Shown piece after piece: positions 40,807 to 50,594 of a stretch of 64,000 bases of DNA (the stretch's first letter is position 1; every line of letters starts with the position of its first letter). Source of the DNA: Janthinobacterium sp. 67 (GTDB lineage: Bacteria; Pseudomonadota; Gammaproteobacteria; Burkholderiales; Burkholderiaceae_D); assembly GCF_002797895.1 (NCBI RefSeq), contig NZ_PGES01000001.1, positions 434,001 through 498,000 on the forward strand. Reading direction: 5' to 3'. The position numbers and the translations under genes were made by a program. The notes under the pieces are model-generated. The model did no database searches. It was given only the letters and a program-made list of their open reading frames with translations, and had not been told where the DNA came from.

Positions 40807-41976
40807 ATGACTGCGCTCAAATCCAGCCTGGCCAGCCCGGGCATGAATCCCCCTCCGCCTCCCGGCGCTTCCAGCAAGCCAGTTGCCGCCGCCGACGAGC
40901 GCGTGGGCACGACCAGCTGGGTCAAACGGTTTTTTGGCCGCCCCGAGTTCGCCTCGATTTCCGGCGCGGTGCTCGTGTTCGCCTTCTTCGTCATCACGGC
41001 CGGCGATTCCGGCATGTTCAACCTCGATGGCGTCGTCAACTGGATGCAAGTGGCGTCCTACCTGGGCATCATCGCCATCGGCGCCTGCCTGCTGATGATC
41101 GCCGGTGAATTCGACCTGTCGATCGGCTCCATGATCGGCTTTGCCGGCATGATGATCGCCATCCCGACGATTTATTTCCACTGGCCGCTGTGGGCCGCCA
41201 TTATTTTCGCCTTCGCCGGTTCCATGGCGCTGGGCTGGCTCAACGGCTACATCGTCATCAAGACGCGCTTGCCATCGTTCATCGTCACCCTGGCCTTTCT
41301 GTTCATCCTGCGCGGCCTGACCCTGGCCCTGTCGATCATGTTTGCCAACCGCACCATCGTCAGCGGCGTGGGCGAGCTGGCCGCCAACGACTGGCTGGCC
41401 AGCCTGCTGTTCCACGGCAATGTGGCCACTGGCCTGTTCCACTGGATGGGCGCGCATGGCTGGATCGCCGTGCTCGACGACGGTTCGCCGCTGGTGAAAG
41501 GCATTCCCAAAGTCATCGCCTGGTGGCTGGTGCTGGCCGCCGGCGCCGCGTTTGTCCTGTCGCGTACCCGCTTCGGCAACTGGATGTTCGCCGTCGGCGG
41601 CGACGCCAACGCGGCCAAGAATGTGGGCGTGCCGGTGCGCAAGGTAAAGATTTCCCTGTTCGTCTTCACGGCTTTCTGCGCCTGCCTGTTTGCCACCTTG
41701 CAAGTGTGCGATATCGGTTCGGCCGCCGCCGACCGCGGCATGCAAAAGGAATTCGAAGCCATCATCGCGGCCGTCATCGGCGGCGCTTTGCTGACGGGCG
41801 GTTACGGTTCCGTCGTCGGTGCCTGCTTCGGCGCGCTGATCTTCGGCGTGGTGCAGATCGGCATCACTTATACCAACATCAATTCGGACTGGTTCCGCGT
41901 GTTCCTCGGCGTCATGCTGCTGATCGCGGTGCTGTTCAACAACTTTGTACGCTCACGCGTCACGGAAGCGAGATAA
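40807..41976 (+). CDS. Inositol ABC transporter permease
   Basis: A 389-residue permease of the ribose/xylose (CUT2) class with about ten membrane helices, e.g. ISGAVLVFAFFVITAG and LGIIAIGACLLMIAGEFDLS, the latter the family's conserved loop. The proline-rich cytoplasmic N-terminus (PGMNPPPPPGASSKP) is longer than usual. ATG 40807, with AAAGGA six bases before it, is preferred to GTG 40792. It forms the membrane channel with the ATPase encoded 3 bases downstream. Confidence 0.9.
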   Translation: MTALKSSLASPGMNPPPPPGASSKPVAAADERVGTTSWVKRFFGRPEFASISGAVLVFAFFVITAGDSGMFNLDGVVNWMQVASYLGIIAIGACLLMIAGEFDLSIGSMIGFAGMMIAIPTIYFHWPLWAAIIFAFAGSMALGWLNGYIVIKTRLPSFIVTLAFLFILRGLTLALSIMFANRTIVSGVGELAANDWLASLLFHGNVATGLFHWMGAHGWIAVLDDGSPLVKGIPKVIAWWLVLAAGAAFVLSRTRFGNWMFAVGGDANAAKNVGVPVRKVKISLFVFTAFCACLFATLQVCDIGSAAADRGMQKEFEAIIAAVIGGALLTGGYGSVVGACFGALIFGVVQIGITYTNINSDWFRVFLGVMLLIAVLFNNFVRSRVTEAR

Positions 41977-41979
41977 ATC

Positions 41980-42765
41980 ATGAGCGAGCATATTCTTGCC
42001 CTGGAAAATGTCAGCAAGCGCTTCGGCTCCGTGCTGGCCTTGCAAAACATCACCATGCGGCTGAAGGAAGGCGAAGTGCACTGTTTGCTGGGCGACAACG
42101 GCGCCGGCAAGTCCACCCTGATCAAGACCCTGGCCGGCGTGCACAAGCCCACCGATGGCCAGTACCTGGTCGATGGCAAGCCCGTCGTCTTCAATTCGCC
42201 CAGCGAAGCGCTGGACATGGGCGTGGCCACCGTCTACCAGGATCTGGCGCTGGTGCCGCTGCTATCCGTGGCGCGCAATTTCTTCATGGGCCGCGAGCCG
42301 ATGAAGAAGCTGCTGGGCCTGGTGCCCGTGATGGATATCGATTACGCGGCCGAGACGGCGCGCGACAAGCTGGCCGAGATGGGCATCATGGTGCGCGATC
42401 CGCACCAGGCCATCGGCACCATGTCGGGCGGCGAAAAGCAGTGTCTGGCCATCGCCCGCGCCATCCACTTCGGCGCCAGGGTGCTGATCCTCGACGAGCC
42501 GACGGCCGCCCTGGGCGTAAAACAGTCGTTCAATGTGTTGAAACTGATTTACAAGGCGCGCGAGCGGGGCATTTCCGTGATCTTTATCACGCACAATGTG
42601 CACCATGCGTATCCCGTGGGCGACTCGTTCACGTTGTTGAATCGGGGCAAGTCGCTGGGCACCTTCACCAAGGATACGGTGAGCAAGGATGCCTTGCTGG
42701 ACATGATGGCGGGCGGTGCGGAAATGCAAACGCTGATGAGTGAACTCGACGGTGTCACGATTTAA
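41980..42765 (+). CDS. Inositol ABC transporter ATPase, single domain
   Basis: A 261-residue ATPase. Walker [17 protein letters not shown], signature [15 protein letters not shown], Walker [13 protein letters not shown] and switch His in [10 protein letters not shown] are present. Many CUT2 systems use a double-length (about 500-residue) ATPase; this is the single-domain kind, which would act as a dimer as in FrcA-type systems. The cysteine in place of Arg after GGEKQ is a small deviation. It lies between the permease and iolC. Confidence 0.9.
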   Translation: MSEHILALENVSKRFGSVLALQNITMRLKEGEVHCLLGDNGAGKSTLIKTLAGVHKPTDGQYLVDGKPVVFNSPSEALDMGVATVYQDLALVPLLSVARNFFMGREPMKKLLGLVPVMDIDYAAETARDKLAEMGIMVRDPHQAIGTMSGGEKQCLAIARAIHFGARVLILDEPTAALGVKQSFNVLKLIYKARERGISVIFITHNVHHAYPVGDSFTLLNRGKSLGTFTKDTVSKDALLDMMAGGAEMQTLMSELDGVTI

Positions 42766-42773
42766 GGATAGCC

Positions 42774-44720
42774 ATGAATAATTCCACACAATTTGCCCAG
42801 GGCCGCGCGCTCGACGTGATCTGCCTGGGCCGCCTGGCGGTGGACCTGTACGCGCAGCAGATCGGCAGCCCCCTGGAAGACGCGACGAGCTTCGCCAAAT
42901 ACCTGGGCGGCTCGTCGGCGAACATCGCCTTCGGCACGGCACGGCTGGGCTTGAAGTCGGCCATGCTGTCGAAAGTGGGCGACGACCACATGGGCCGTTT
43001 CCTCACCGACACCCTGGCGAAAGAGGGCTGCGACGTCAGCCACGTGGGCATCGACCGCGACCGCCTGACGGCCTTAGTCATGCTGGGCATCAAGGACAAG
43101 AACACCTTTCCCCTGATTTTCTACCGTGAAAATTGCGCCGACATGGCCATCGACGCCGCGTCGGTGGATGCGGCCTTCATTGCGTCGAGCAAGGCGCTGC
43201 TGATCACCGGCACGCATTTCTCCACGGCGGCCATGCACGCCGTCAGCACGCAGGCACTCACATTGGCCCGCGCCAACAAGGTGCGCACCGTGCTCGACAT
43301 CGACTACCGGCCCGTGCTGTGGGGTTTGTCGGGCAAGGCCGATGGCGAAACGCGTTTCGTTTTGAACGAAGGCGTGACCGCACACTTGCAAGGCATCCTG
43401 CCTCATTTTGATTTGATCGTCGGCACGGAAGAGGAATTCATGATCGCCGGCGGCGGCGCGGACATCATGGCCAGTTTGCGCGCCGTGCGGGCCGCCACCC
43501 TGGCCACCCTGGTCGTCAAGCGCGGCCCGCTGGGTAGCGCCGTCATCGACAATGTGGTGCCGCACAGCCTCGATGACGCATATAACTACCGTGGCGTGCG
43601 TGTGGAAGTGTTGAACGTGCTGGGTGCGGGCGACGCGTTTCTGTCGGGCTTTTTGAAAGGCTGGCTGCGCGGCGAGGATTACGAAGCGTGCTGCCGCTAT
43701 GCGAATGGCTGCGGCGCCCTCGTCGTGTCGCGCCATGGCTGCGCGCCGGCCATGCCGTCGCCCGTCGAGCTCGATTACTTCCTCGCCAATGCCGCCAAGC
43801 TGACGCAGCCGGACCAGGACGCCACCTTGTCGCGCCTGCACCGCACGACGGTCGCGCGCAAGGAGTGGAACGAGCTGTGCGTATTTGCCTTTGACCATCG
43901 CACGCAATTTTTTGAGCTGGCGCAACAGACGGGTGCGCCCGAGTCCGCCATTGCGGCCTTGAAACAATTGATGGTGCAAGCCGTGGCACAGACGGAAACG
44001 GCCTTGCAGCTGGCCGGCAAGACGGGCGTGCTGATCGATGGCCGCTATGGCGTCGATGCGCTCAATGATGCGACGGGACGCGGCTGGTGGATAGGCCGTC
44101 CCGTGGAATTGCCGGGATCGAATCCGCTGCAATTTGACTGGGGCCGTTCCATCGGCTCGCACCTGCTCAGCTGGCCGAAGGAACACGTGATCAAGTGCCT
44201 GGTGCAGCTGCATCCGGACGACGCCGTGGAAAACCGGCTGGAACAGGAAGCGCAAATCAAGGCCCTGTACGACGCGGCGCAAGTGAGCGGTCACGAACTG
44301 TTGCTCGAAGTCATACCGTCGGAAGCGTTGCCGCACGGTGACGATACGGTCTTGCGTGCCGTGAAACGTTTGTACAACCTGGGCATTTACCCGGAATGGT
44401 GGAAGCTGGAAAGCATGTCAGCCCAGCAATGGCAAGCCATCGATGCCCTCGTGCACGAGCGCGATCCGTATTGCCGCGGCGTCGTGTTGCTGGGCTTGAA
44501 CGCGCCGATCGCCGCCCTGGCCGCCAGTTTCGAGCAAGCCAGTGCCAGCACCACGTGCAAGGGTTTCATGGTGGGCCGCACCATCTTCCAGGAACCAAGC
44601 CGCCGCTGGCTGGCCGGCGAACTCGACGATGCCGGCCTGATCGCCGCCGTGCGCGCCAACTTCGAGCAGCTCATTGGCCTGTGGCAGCGCACGCGCAACC
44701 GTCTGGAGCGTGCGGCATGA
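42774..44720 (+). CDS. iolC: 5-dehydro-2-deoxygluconokinase fused to DUF2090 aldolase domain
   Basis: A 648-residue fusion. Residues about 12-330 are a PfkB kinase (LGGSSANIAFGTARLGLKSA; nucleotide motif VLGAGDAFLSGFLKG), the IolC activity that phosphorylates 5-dehydro-2-deoxygluconate. Residues about 345-645 are DUF2090 (ELCVFAFDHRTQFFELA; KTGVLIDGRYGVDALND), a class associated with 5-dehydro-2-deoxyphosphogluconate aldolase (IolJ role). One polypeptide would therefore make and split the phosphorylated intermediate. No separate iolJ gene is present in the locus. Overlaps iolD by 4 bases. Confidence 0.92.
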   Translation: MNNSTQFAQGRALDVICLGRLAVDLYAQQIGSPLEDATSFAKYLGGSSANIAFGTARLGLKSAMLSKVGDDHMGRFLTDTLAKEGCDVSHVGIDRDRLTALVMLGIKDKNTFPLIFYRENCADMAIDAASVDAAFIASSKALLITGTHFSTAAMHAVSTQALTLARANKVRTVLDIDYRPVLWGLSGKADGETRFVLNEGVTAHLQGILPHFDLIVGTEEEFMIAGGGADIMASLRAVRAATLATLVVKRGPLGSAVIDNVVPHSLDDAYNYRGVRVEVLNVLGAGDAFLSGFLKGWLRGEDYEACCRYANGCGALVVSRHGCAPAMPSPVELDYFLANAAKLTQPDQDATLSRLHRTTVARKEWNELCVFAFDHRTQFFELAQQTGAPESAIAALKQLMVQAVAQTETALQLAGKTGVLIDGRYGVDALNDATGRGWWIGRPVELPGSNPLQFDWGRSIGSHLLSWPKEHVIKCLVQLHPDDAVENRLEQEAQIKALYDAAQVSGHELLLEVIPSEALPHGDDTVLRAVKRLYNLGIYPEWWKLESMSAQQWQAIDALVHERDPYCRGVVLLGLNAPIAALAASFEQASASTTCKGFMVGRTIFQEPSRRWLAGELDDAGLIAAVRANFEQLIGLWQRTRNRLERAA

Positions 44721-46558
44721 GCGCCATCCCACACAAAACCGTACGCTTGACCATGGCGCAGGCACTGGTACGCTACCTGGCCGCGCTGCGTACGGACGAT
44801 GGCCAGTCGCTGTTCGGCGGCGCCTTTGCCATCTTTGGCCACGGCAACGTGGCGGGCCTGGGCGAGGCGCTGTACCAGTACAAGGAAGTGTTTCCCACCT
44901 ACCGCGCCCACAATGAACAGGCGATGGCGCACGCCGCCATTGCTTACGCGAAAGCCCACATGCGCCGGCGCATGATGGCCGTGACCAGTTCCATCGGCCC
45001 GGGCGCCACCAACTTGCTGACGGCCGCCGCGCTGGCGCATGTGAACCGTTTGCCCGTGCTCTTGCTGCCTGGCGACGTCTTCGTCTCGCGCGCGCCGGAC
45101 CCGGTCTTGCAGCAGCTGGAAGACCCGTCTGACGGCAGCGTTTCCGTCAACGATGCATTCAAGCCGCTGTCACGCTATTTCGACCGCATCGTCTATCCGG
45201 AACAGCTACTCACCGCCTTGCCGCGTGCCATTGCCGCCTTGACGGACCCGGCCGCTTGCGGTCCCGTGACTTTGTCTTTACCGCAAGACGTGCAGACGAT
45301 GGCGCATGACTATCCCGTGGATTTCTTTGAACCGCGCACCGTGCGTTTCCGTGCCATGCCGCCGGTCGAGCAGGAACTGGACGAAGCGGCGGCGTTGTTG
45401 AAACACGCGAAACAGCCGCTGATCGTCGCCGGTGGCGGCGTGTTGTATGGCCAGGCCAGCGCCGCCTTGCAGGCGTTTGCCGAACGCCATGGCATTCCCG
45501 TGGCCGAAACCCAGGCCGGCAAAAGTTCTCTGCCATGGGACCATCCGCTGCAGCTGGGCGCCATCGGCGTGACGGGCTCGCCTGCCGCGAACGCCCTGGC
45601 GGCGGACGCGGACGTGGTGCTGGCCATCGGCACGCGCCTGCAGGATTTCACGACCGGGTCGAACTCCCTGTTTGCCCAGGCGCAACTCGTCAGCCTGAAC
45701 GTCAACGGTGTTGATGCCCTGAAACGCCGCGGCCTCGGTGTGCAGGCGGACGCGACACTGGGCTTGCAAGGCCTGTCGCGGCTGCTGGGCAGCTGGAACA
45801 GCGCGGGCCAGTGGCTGGACCGGGCGCAGCAGGCAGGGAACGCGTGGCGCGAGACAGTCAAAAGCATCACCGGCAAACGCGAGGTGGCCGGCTTGCCGTA
45901 CGACGGCGAAGTCATCGGCGCCGTGCAGCGCTCGTCACCGGATTCGACGCGCAACGATATCGTCGTCTGCGCGGCGGGCACCTTGCCGGCCGAACTGCAT
46001 AAACTCTGGCGCACCAGCACGCCAGGTGGCTACCACATGGAATACGGCTACTCGTGCATGGGTTACGAGATCGCCGGCGGCCTCGGCGTCAAGATGGCCA
46101 AGCCTGAGCGCGAAGTCATCGTCATGGTGGGCGACGGCAGCTATCTGATGATGAATTCGGAAATCGCCACCTCCGTCATGCTCGATAAAAAACTCATCAT
46201 CGTCGTGCTCGACAACCGGGGCTATGGCTGCATCAACCGCCTGCAGCAGGCCTGCGGCAATCCTTCGTTCAACAATATGTTGCCCGACAGCGCACCCCGT
46301 ATCGACTTCGCCCTGCATGCGCAATCGCTGGGCGCGCTGTCCGAACACGTGGCCAATATCACCGAGCTGGAACAGGCCATGCTGCGCGCCCGCGCCGCGC
46401 CCCGCACGTATCTGATCTGCATCGATACGGACGACACGCGCACGACGGAGGAGGGCGGTTGCTGGTGGGAAGTGGCCGTACCGGAAGTGTCCACCCAGCC
46501 AGCCGTGCAGCTTGCGCGCACCCGTTATGAACTTGACCGCCTGAAACAAAGGAATTGA
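44717..46558 (+). CDS. iolD: 3D-trihydroxycyclohexane-1,2-dione acylhydrolase
   Basis: A 613-residue thiamine-diphosphate enzyme. The N-terminal Pyr domain contains IFGHGNVAGLGEALYQYKEV and the glutamate-bearing AHNEQAMAHAAIAYAKAH; the C-terminal PP domain has the ThDP-Mg motif MVGDGSYLMMNSEIATSVML. It opens the ring of the diketone made by IolE. The start ATG overlaps the iolC stop; the open frame further upstream is a shadow. Standard length for IolD. Confidence 0.93.
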   Translation: MSAIPHKTVRLTMAQALVRYLAALRTDDGQSLFGGAFAIFGHGNVAGLGEALYQYKEVFPTYRAHNEQAMAHAAIAYAKAHMRRRMMAVTSSIGPGATNLLTAAALAHVNRLPVLLLPGDVFVSRAPDPVLQQLEDPSDGSVSVNDAFKPLSRYFDRIVYPEQLLTALPRAIAALTDPAACGPVTLSLPQDVQTMAHDYPVDFFEPRTVRFRAMPPVEQELDEAAALLKHAKQPLIVAGGGVLYGQASAALQAFAERHGIPVAETQAGKSSLPWDHPLQLGAIGVTGSPAANALAADADVVLAIGTRLQDFTTGSNSLFAQAQLVSLNVNGVDALKRRGLGVQADATLGLQGLSRLLGSWNSAGQWLDRAQQAGNAWRETVKSITGKREVAGLPYDGEVIGAVQRSSPDSTRNDIVVCAAGTLPAELHKLWRTSTPGGYHMEYGYSCMGYEIAGGLGVKMAKPEREVIVMVGDGSYLMMNSEIATSVMLDKKLIIVVLDNRGYGCINRLQQACGNPSFNNMLPDSAPRIDFALHAQSLGALSEHVANITELEQAMLRARAAPRTYLICIDTDDTRTTEEGGCWWEVAVPEVSTQPAVQLARTRYELDRLKQRN

Positions 46559-46559
46559 G

Positions 46560-47474
46560 ATGAATACATGGAATGTGAAGATCGGCATCAACCCGATCTC
46601 GTGGATGAACGACGATTTGCCGAGCCTGGGCGGCGAGACGCCGCTGGAAACGGCATTGAAAGAGGGCGCCGAGATCGGCTACGTGGGTTTTGAACTGGGC
46701 AACAAGTTTCCCAAGGATGCGCCATCCCTGAACGCCGTGCTGGGCAAATACCATCTCGCCTGTGTTTCCGGCTGGTACTCGGGGCGGCTGGCGCACCGCT
46801 CGGCCGAAGAAGAGATCGCTTCCGTAGCGTCGCATTTACGGCTGCTGGCCGACAGCGGCGCCACCGTCATGGTCTACGGCGAAGTGGCCGACGCCATTCA
46901 GGGCGAAGCGCGCCCCCTGTATAAACGCCCGCGTTTCCAGTCGCAGCGGCAATGGCAGGATTACGCGGACAAATTGACGGCGTTTGCGAAACACTTGCTC
47001 GACCACGGCGTACGCCTGGCCTACCACCACCACATGGGCGCCTACGTGGAAACGCCGGCCGACGTGGACCAACTGATGGCCTTGACGGGCCCCGAGGTCG
47101 GCTTGCTGTTCGACACGGGCCACATCACGTTTGCGGGCGGCGATGCGCTGGCGGTGCTCAACAAACACATCGACAGGATTTGTCACGTGCATTGCAAGGA
47201 CGTGCGGCCCAACGTCGTGAAACTGGCGCGCAATGGCCATTGGAGTTTCCTGCAGGCCGTGATCAATGGCGCTTTCAGCGTGCCGGGCGACGGCAGCATC
47301 GACTTTCCCGCCATCTTCACGCGCCTGTATCTGCACGGTTATGCGGGCTGGCTGGTGGTGGAGGCGGAGCAAGACCCGGCCGTCGCGCCCAGCTATGAAT
47401 ACGCGAAGATGGGCCACGATTACCTGGCCAAGCTCGTCGAGGCGATTCCGCGCCTGGGTCGGGAGGCGGCATGA
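46560..47474 (+). CDS. iolE: myo-Inosose-2 dehydratase
   Basis: A 304-residue TIM-barrel enzyme of the xylose-isomerase-like class. Characteristic parts are KIGINPISWMNDDLPSLGGE at the N-terminus, RLAYHHHMGAYVETPADVDQ, LLFDTGHITFAGGD and HVHCKDVRPNVV, which hold the metal ligands. It dehydrates scyllo-inosose. It begins one base after the iolD stop and overlaps iolB by 4 bases. Confidence 0.94.
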   Translation: MNTWNVKIGINPISWMNDDLPSLGGETPLETALKEGAEIGYVGFELGNKFPKDAPSLNAVLGKYHLACVSGWYSGRLAHRSAEEEIASVASHLRLLADSGATVMVYGEVADAIQGEARPLYKRPRFQSQRQWQDYADKLTAFAKHLLDHGVRLAYHHHMGAYVETPADVDQLMALTGPEVGLLFDTGHITFAGGDALAVLNKHIDRICHVHCKDVRPNVVKLARNGHWSFLQAVINGAFSVPGDGSIDFPAIFTRLYLHGYAGWLVVEAEQDPAVAPSYEYAKMGHDYLAKLVEAIPRLGREAA

Positions 47475-48268
47475 GCAGCCCGCTGCTGGTGAAAGCAGGC
47501 CAAGGCCAGACCATCGTCGAGGTGACACCGGAATCGGCCGGCTGGACCCATGTCGGGTTTGCCGCGCACCGTCTTCCAGCGGGCGAGTCCTTGCAGCTGG
47601 ACACGGGCAAGCGCGAACTGTGCATCGTCGTGCTGACGGGTACGGTCACGGTGCGGGCGGGCGATCAAACCTGGGAAGCCATCGGCGGACGCGCCAGCGT
47701 GTTTGAAGACCGTTCGCCGTACGCCGTGTATGTCCCGATAGCAACCACGGTCAACATCACGGCAGTGAGCAATGCCGAGGTGGCCCTGTGCAGCGCGCCC
47801 GCCACGACCCGCCATCCAGCGCGCCTGATCGACCCCGCCACCATGACGCGTTCCGTGCGCGGCAAGGGCGCCAATACGCGCTATGTGTGCGACATCCTGC
47901 CGCAGACGGAAGAAGCCGATGGCTTGCTGGTGGTCGAGGTGGTCACGCCGTCCGGCCACTCGTCGAGCTATCCGCCGCACAAGCACGACAGCGACAATGT
48001 GCCGCTGGAAAGCTCGCTCGAGGAAACCTATTACCACCGCCTCAACCCGGAACAGGGCTTTGCCTACCAACGAGTCTATACGGACGACCGCAGTATCGAC
48101 GAAGCCATGGCCGTGGAAAACCACGACGTGGTGATGGTGCCCAGGGGGTACCACCCCGTGACCGTGCCGTATGGCTACGATGGCTATTACCTGAACGTGA
48201 TGGCCGGCCCGAAACGCGTGTGGCACTTTAAAAATGACCCGGCCCATGACTGGCTGATGACGAAATAA
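47471..48268 (+). CDS. iolB: 5-deoxy-glucuronate isomerase
   Basis: A 265-residue bicupin. Visible family parts are [20 protein letters not shown] (metal-binding histidines and glutamate), [20 protein letters not shown] and [20 protein letters not shown]. It isomerises the IolD product to 5-dehydro-2-deoxygluconate, the substrate of the IolC domain. Coupled to iolE by an ATGA overlap. Confidence 0.94.
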   Translation: MSSPLLVKAGQGQTIVEVTPESAGWTHVGFAAHRLPAGESLQLDTGKRELCIVVLTGTVTVRAGDQTWEAIGGRASVFEDRSPYAVYVPIATTVNITAVSNAEVALCSAPATTRHPARLIDPATMTRSVRGKGANTRYVCDILPQTEEADGLLVVEVVTPSGHSSSYPPHKHDSDNVPLESSLEETYYHRLNPEQGFAYQRVYTDDRSIDEAMAVENHDVVMVPRGYHPVTVPYGYDGYYLNVMAGPKRVWHFKNDPAHDWLMTK

Positions 48269-48281
48269 CCAAGGACAAGCA

Positions 48282-49781
48282 ATGACAACGCAACAGATCG
48301 GCCACTTTATTGGTGGCAAACCCATGGCTTCGCGCGCCGAGCGCACGAGCGACGTCTTCAATCCCGCCACGGGCGCCGTGACGGCGAAGGTGGCGCTGGC
48401 GACGCCTTCCGAGCTGAACGCGGCCGTGGCGGCCGCCCACGCGGCCTTTCCCGCCTGGTCGCAAACGTCACCGCTGCGCCGCGCGCGCGTCATGTTCAAG
48501 TTCAAGGAATTGCTGGAAGAACACTCGGATCAACTGGCCGCCCTGATCACGGCGGAGCACGGCAAAGTGTTTACGGATGCCAAGGGGGAAGTGACGCGTG
48601 GCATCGAAGTGGTGGAGTTCGCCTGCGGCATCCCGCAGATGATGAAGGGAGAATATTCGGAGCAAGTGGCCGGCGGCATCGACGCCTGGTCGATCCGCCA
48701 GGCGCTCGGTGTCTGTGTCGGCATCACGCCGTTCAACTTTCCCGTGATGGTGCCGATGTGGATGTTCCCGATGGCCATTGCCTGCGGCAATACCTTTGTC
48801 TTGAAACCGTCGGAGCGCGACCCGTCGGCCAGCCTGCTGCTGGCCCAATTGCTGACGGACGCGGGCTTGCCGGACGGCGTCTTCAACGTGCTGCAGGGAG
48901 ACAAGGAAGCCGTCGACGGTTTATTACACCACCCGGACGTGCGCGCCGTCAGCTTTGTCGGTTCCACGCCGATCGCCGAATACATCTACGCGACCGGCTG
49001 CGCGCAGGGCAAGCGCGTGCAAGCGCTCGGTGGCGCGAAAAACCATATGGTCGTCATGCCCGACGCGGACATTCCCCAGACGGTCGACGCGCTGATGGGC
49101 GCCGCGTTTGGCTCGGCCGGCGAGCGCTGCATGGCCATTTCCGTCGTCGTGGCGGTGGGCAATGTGGCGGACCAGTTGGTGGAAGCCCTGGTGCCGCGCA
49201 TCGCCGCCTTGAAAATCACGCAAGGCATGGATGTACAAGCGGAAATGGGCCCGGTGGTGACGCAAGTGCACAAGGAGAAGATCGCCGGCTACATCGCCAA
49301 GGGGGTGGAAGAGGGCGCGAAACTCATCTGCGACGGGCGCGCTTTCGTGCTGCCCGGCCATGAACAGGGCTTTTTCCTCGGCGGCAGCCTGTTCGACCAC
49401 GTCACGCCCGAGATGACGATCTATAAAGAAGAAATCTTCGGCCCGGTGCTGTGCATCGTGCGCGTGCCGGACTTTACGACGGCGCTGGACCTCGTCAATG
49501 CCCACGAATATGGCAACGGCACGGCGATCTACACGCGCGACGGCAACACGGCGCGCGAATACACGCACCGGGTGCAGGTGGGCATGGTCGGGGTGAACGT
49601 GCCGATTCCCGTGCCGATGGCCTTCCACAGCTTCGGCGGCTGGAAGCGCAGCCTGTTTGGCGACCACCATGCGCATGGCCCGGAATCCGTACGCTTTTAT
49701 ACGAAACAGAAGGCCGTCACCCAGCGCTGGCCTGCATCGACGGCGGCCGGCGCCGAGTTTGCCATGCCGACACTCAAGTAA
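48282..49781 (+). CDS. iolA: CoA-acylating (methyl)malonate-semialdehyde dehydrogenase, inositol copy
   Basis: A 499-residue aldehyde dehydrogenase, paralogue of the gene at 6949. It has [33 protein letters not shown] and catalytic Cys283 in [14 protein letters not shown] with the conserved Arg. In this operon it converts malonate semialdehyde to acetyl-CoA, the end of inositol breakdown. Last gene of the operon; no T-tract terminator follows, only a hairpin just before nasT. Confidence 0.92.
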   Translation: MTTQQIGHFIGGKPMASRAERTSDVFNPATGAVTAKVALATPSELNAAVAAAHAAFPAWSQTSPLRRARVMFKFKELLEEHSDQLAALITAEHGKVFTDAKGEVTRGIEVVEFACGIPQMMKGEYSEQVAGGIDAWSIRQALGVCVGITPFNFPVMVPMWMFPMAIACGNTFVLKPSERDPSASLLLAQLLTDAGLPDGVFNVLQGDKEAVDGLLHHPDVRAVSFVGSTPIAEYIYATGCAQGKRVQALGGAKNHMVVMPDADIPQTVDALMGAAFGSAGERCMAISVVVAVGNVADQLVEALVPRIAALKITQGMDVQAEMGPVVTQVHKEKIAGYIAKGVEEGAKLICDGRAFVLPGHEQGFFLGGSLFDHVTPEMTIYKEEIFGPVLCIVRVPDFTTALDLVNAHEYGNGTAIYTRDGNTAREYTHRVQVGMVGVNVPIPVPMAFHSFGGWKRSLFGDHHAHGPESVRFYTKQKAVTQRWPASTAAGAEFAMPTLK

Positions 49782-49818
49782 AGCACCTTGTAAACCCGGC
49801 TGGTTCGCTTCTTGCTTA

Positions 49819-49846
49819 CTGCAATGGTTGTGTTTAGCCATTGCAG
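49819..49846 (+). promoter_or_regulatory. Hairpin immediately before the nasT start
   Basis: A perfect 9-bp stem CTGCAATGG (49819-49827) with CCATTGCAG (49838-49846) around a 10-base segment that can close by two more pairs to a 6-base loop GTGTTT. It ends 9 bases before the nasT ATG, where no clear ribosome site is visible. It could act as terminator-like barrier after iolA or as a translation control of nasT. Confidence 0.55.
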
Positions 49847-49855
49847 ATCGCTCCC

Positions 49856-50494
49856 ATGACGTCCAGCCGTACCCAGCCTTTGCGCATCGTTGTCGTCAAC
49901 ACCATTGTCGAGCACGGCGTGCACGAGAATGCGGCCTTGGCTGCCCAGGTGCAGCGTGGCAATGCCTTGCGCATCGGCTTGCTGGAATCGGGCTTCGACA
50001 TCGTCGCCTCGCTGCCAGCCGACCTCTACCTTCCCGAGCGCATCGCGCAACTGCAGCCTGATCTCATCATCATCGACGCCGAATCGGACGCGCGCGACGT
50101 GCTCGAGCACATCGTCATCGCCACGCGCGACGAGCGCCGCCCCATCGTGCTATTTACCGAAGACGGCGCCAAGGCCAGCATCGACGCGGCCATGGCGGCC
50201 GGCGTATCCGCGTACATCGTGGCCGGCTTGCAAGCCGAGCGCATCGAACCCGTGCTCAATGTGGCCCTGGCGCGCTTCCGGCAGGAAGAAAAACTGCGCG
50301 CCGAATTGCTCGACACGCGGCACAAGCTGCAGGAACGCAAGGTCATCGAGCGGGCAAAGGGCCTGTTGATGACGCATCACGGCTTGACGGAAGAGCAGGC
50401 TTACCAGCGTTTGCGCAGCATGGCCATGAACAAGAAACTCAAACTGGCGGACATCGCCCAGCGCATCCTCGACGTGGAAGATTTGCTGGGATGA
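49856..50494 (+). CDS. nasT: NasT-like ANTAR-domain antiterminator
   Basis: A 212-residue protein. The N-terminal receiver-like domain has Asp74 in LIIIDAES, but the usual acidic pair near the start is replaced (IVVVNTIVEHG), so classical phosphorylation is doubtful. The C-terminal ANTAR RNA-binding domain is ERKVIERAKGLLMTHHGLTE, then EEQAYQRLRSMAMNKKLKLA. NasT binds leader RNA of nitrate/nitrite assimilation genes and prevents termination when released from NasS, encoded next. ATG 49856 is chosen; a TTG at 49841 lies inside the hairpin. Confidence 0.88.
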   Translation: MTSSRTQPLRIVVVNTIVEHGVHENAALAAQVQRGNALRIGLLESGFDIVASLPADLYLPERIAQLQPDLIIIDAESDARDVLEHIVIATRDERRPIVLFTEDGAKASIDAAMAAGVSAYIVAGLQAERIEPVLNVALARFRQEEKLRAELLDTRHKLQERKVIERAKGLLMTHHGLTEEQAYQRLRSMAMNKKLKLADIAQRILDVEDLLG

Positions 50495-50594
50495 CGGGGT
50501 ATGCCAATTTTATGACGTGGTTTTATGACATATCGTGGTGCAGTGCACTGTATTGGTGCAATGCTGCCAGCAAGGTCAGGCAAAGGAATCCAGT

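Noticed and set aside
50541..50550. CAGTGCACTG palindrome between nasT and nasS
   Set aside because: A 10-bp palindrome by itself is weak; no matching sites or promoter were seen and it does not fit a sigma-54 or ANTAR pattern.
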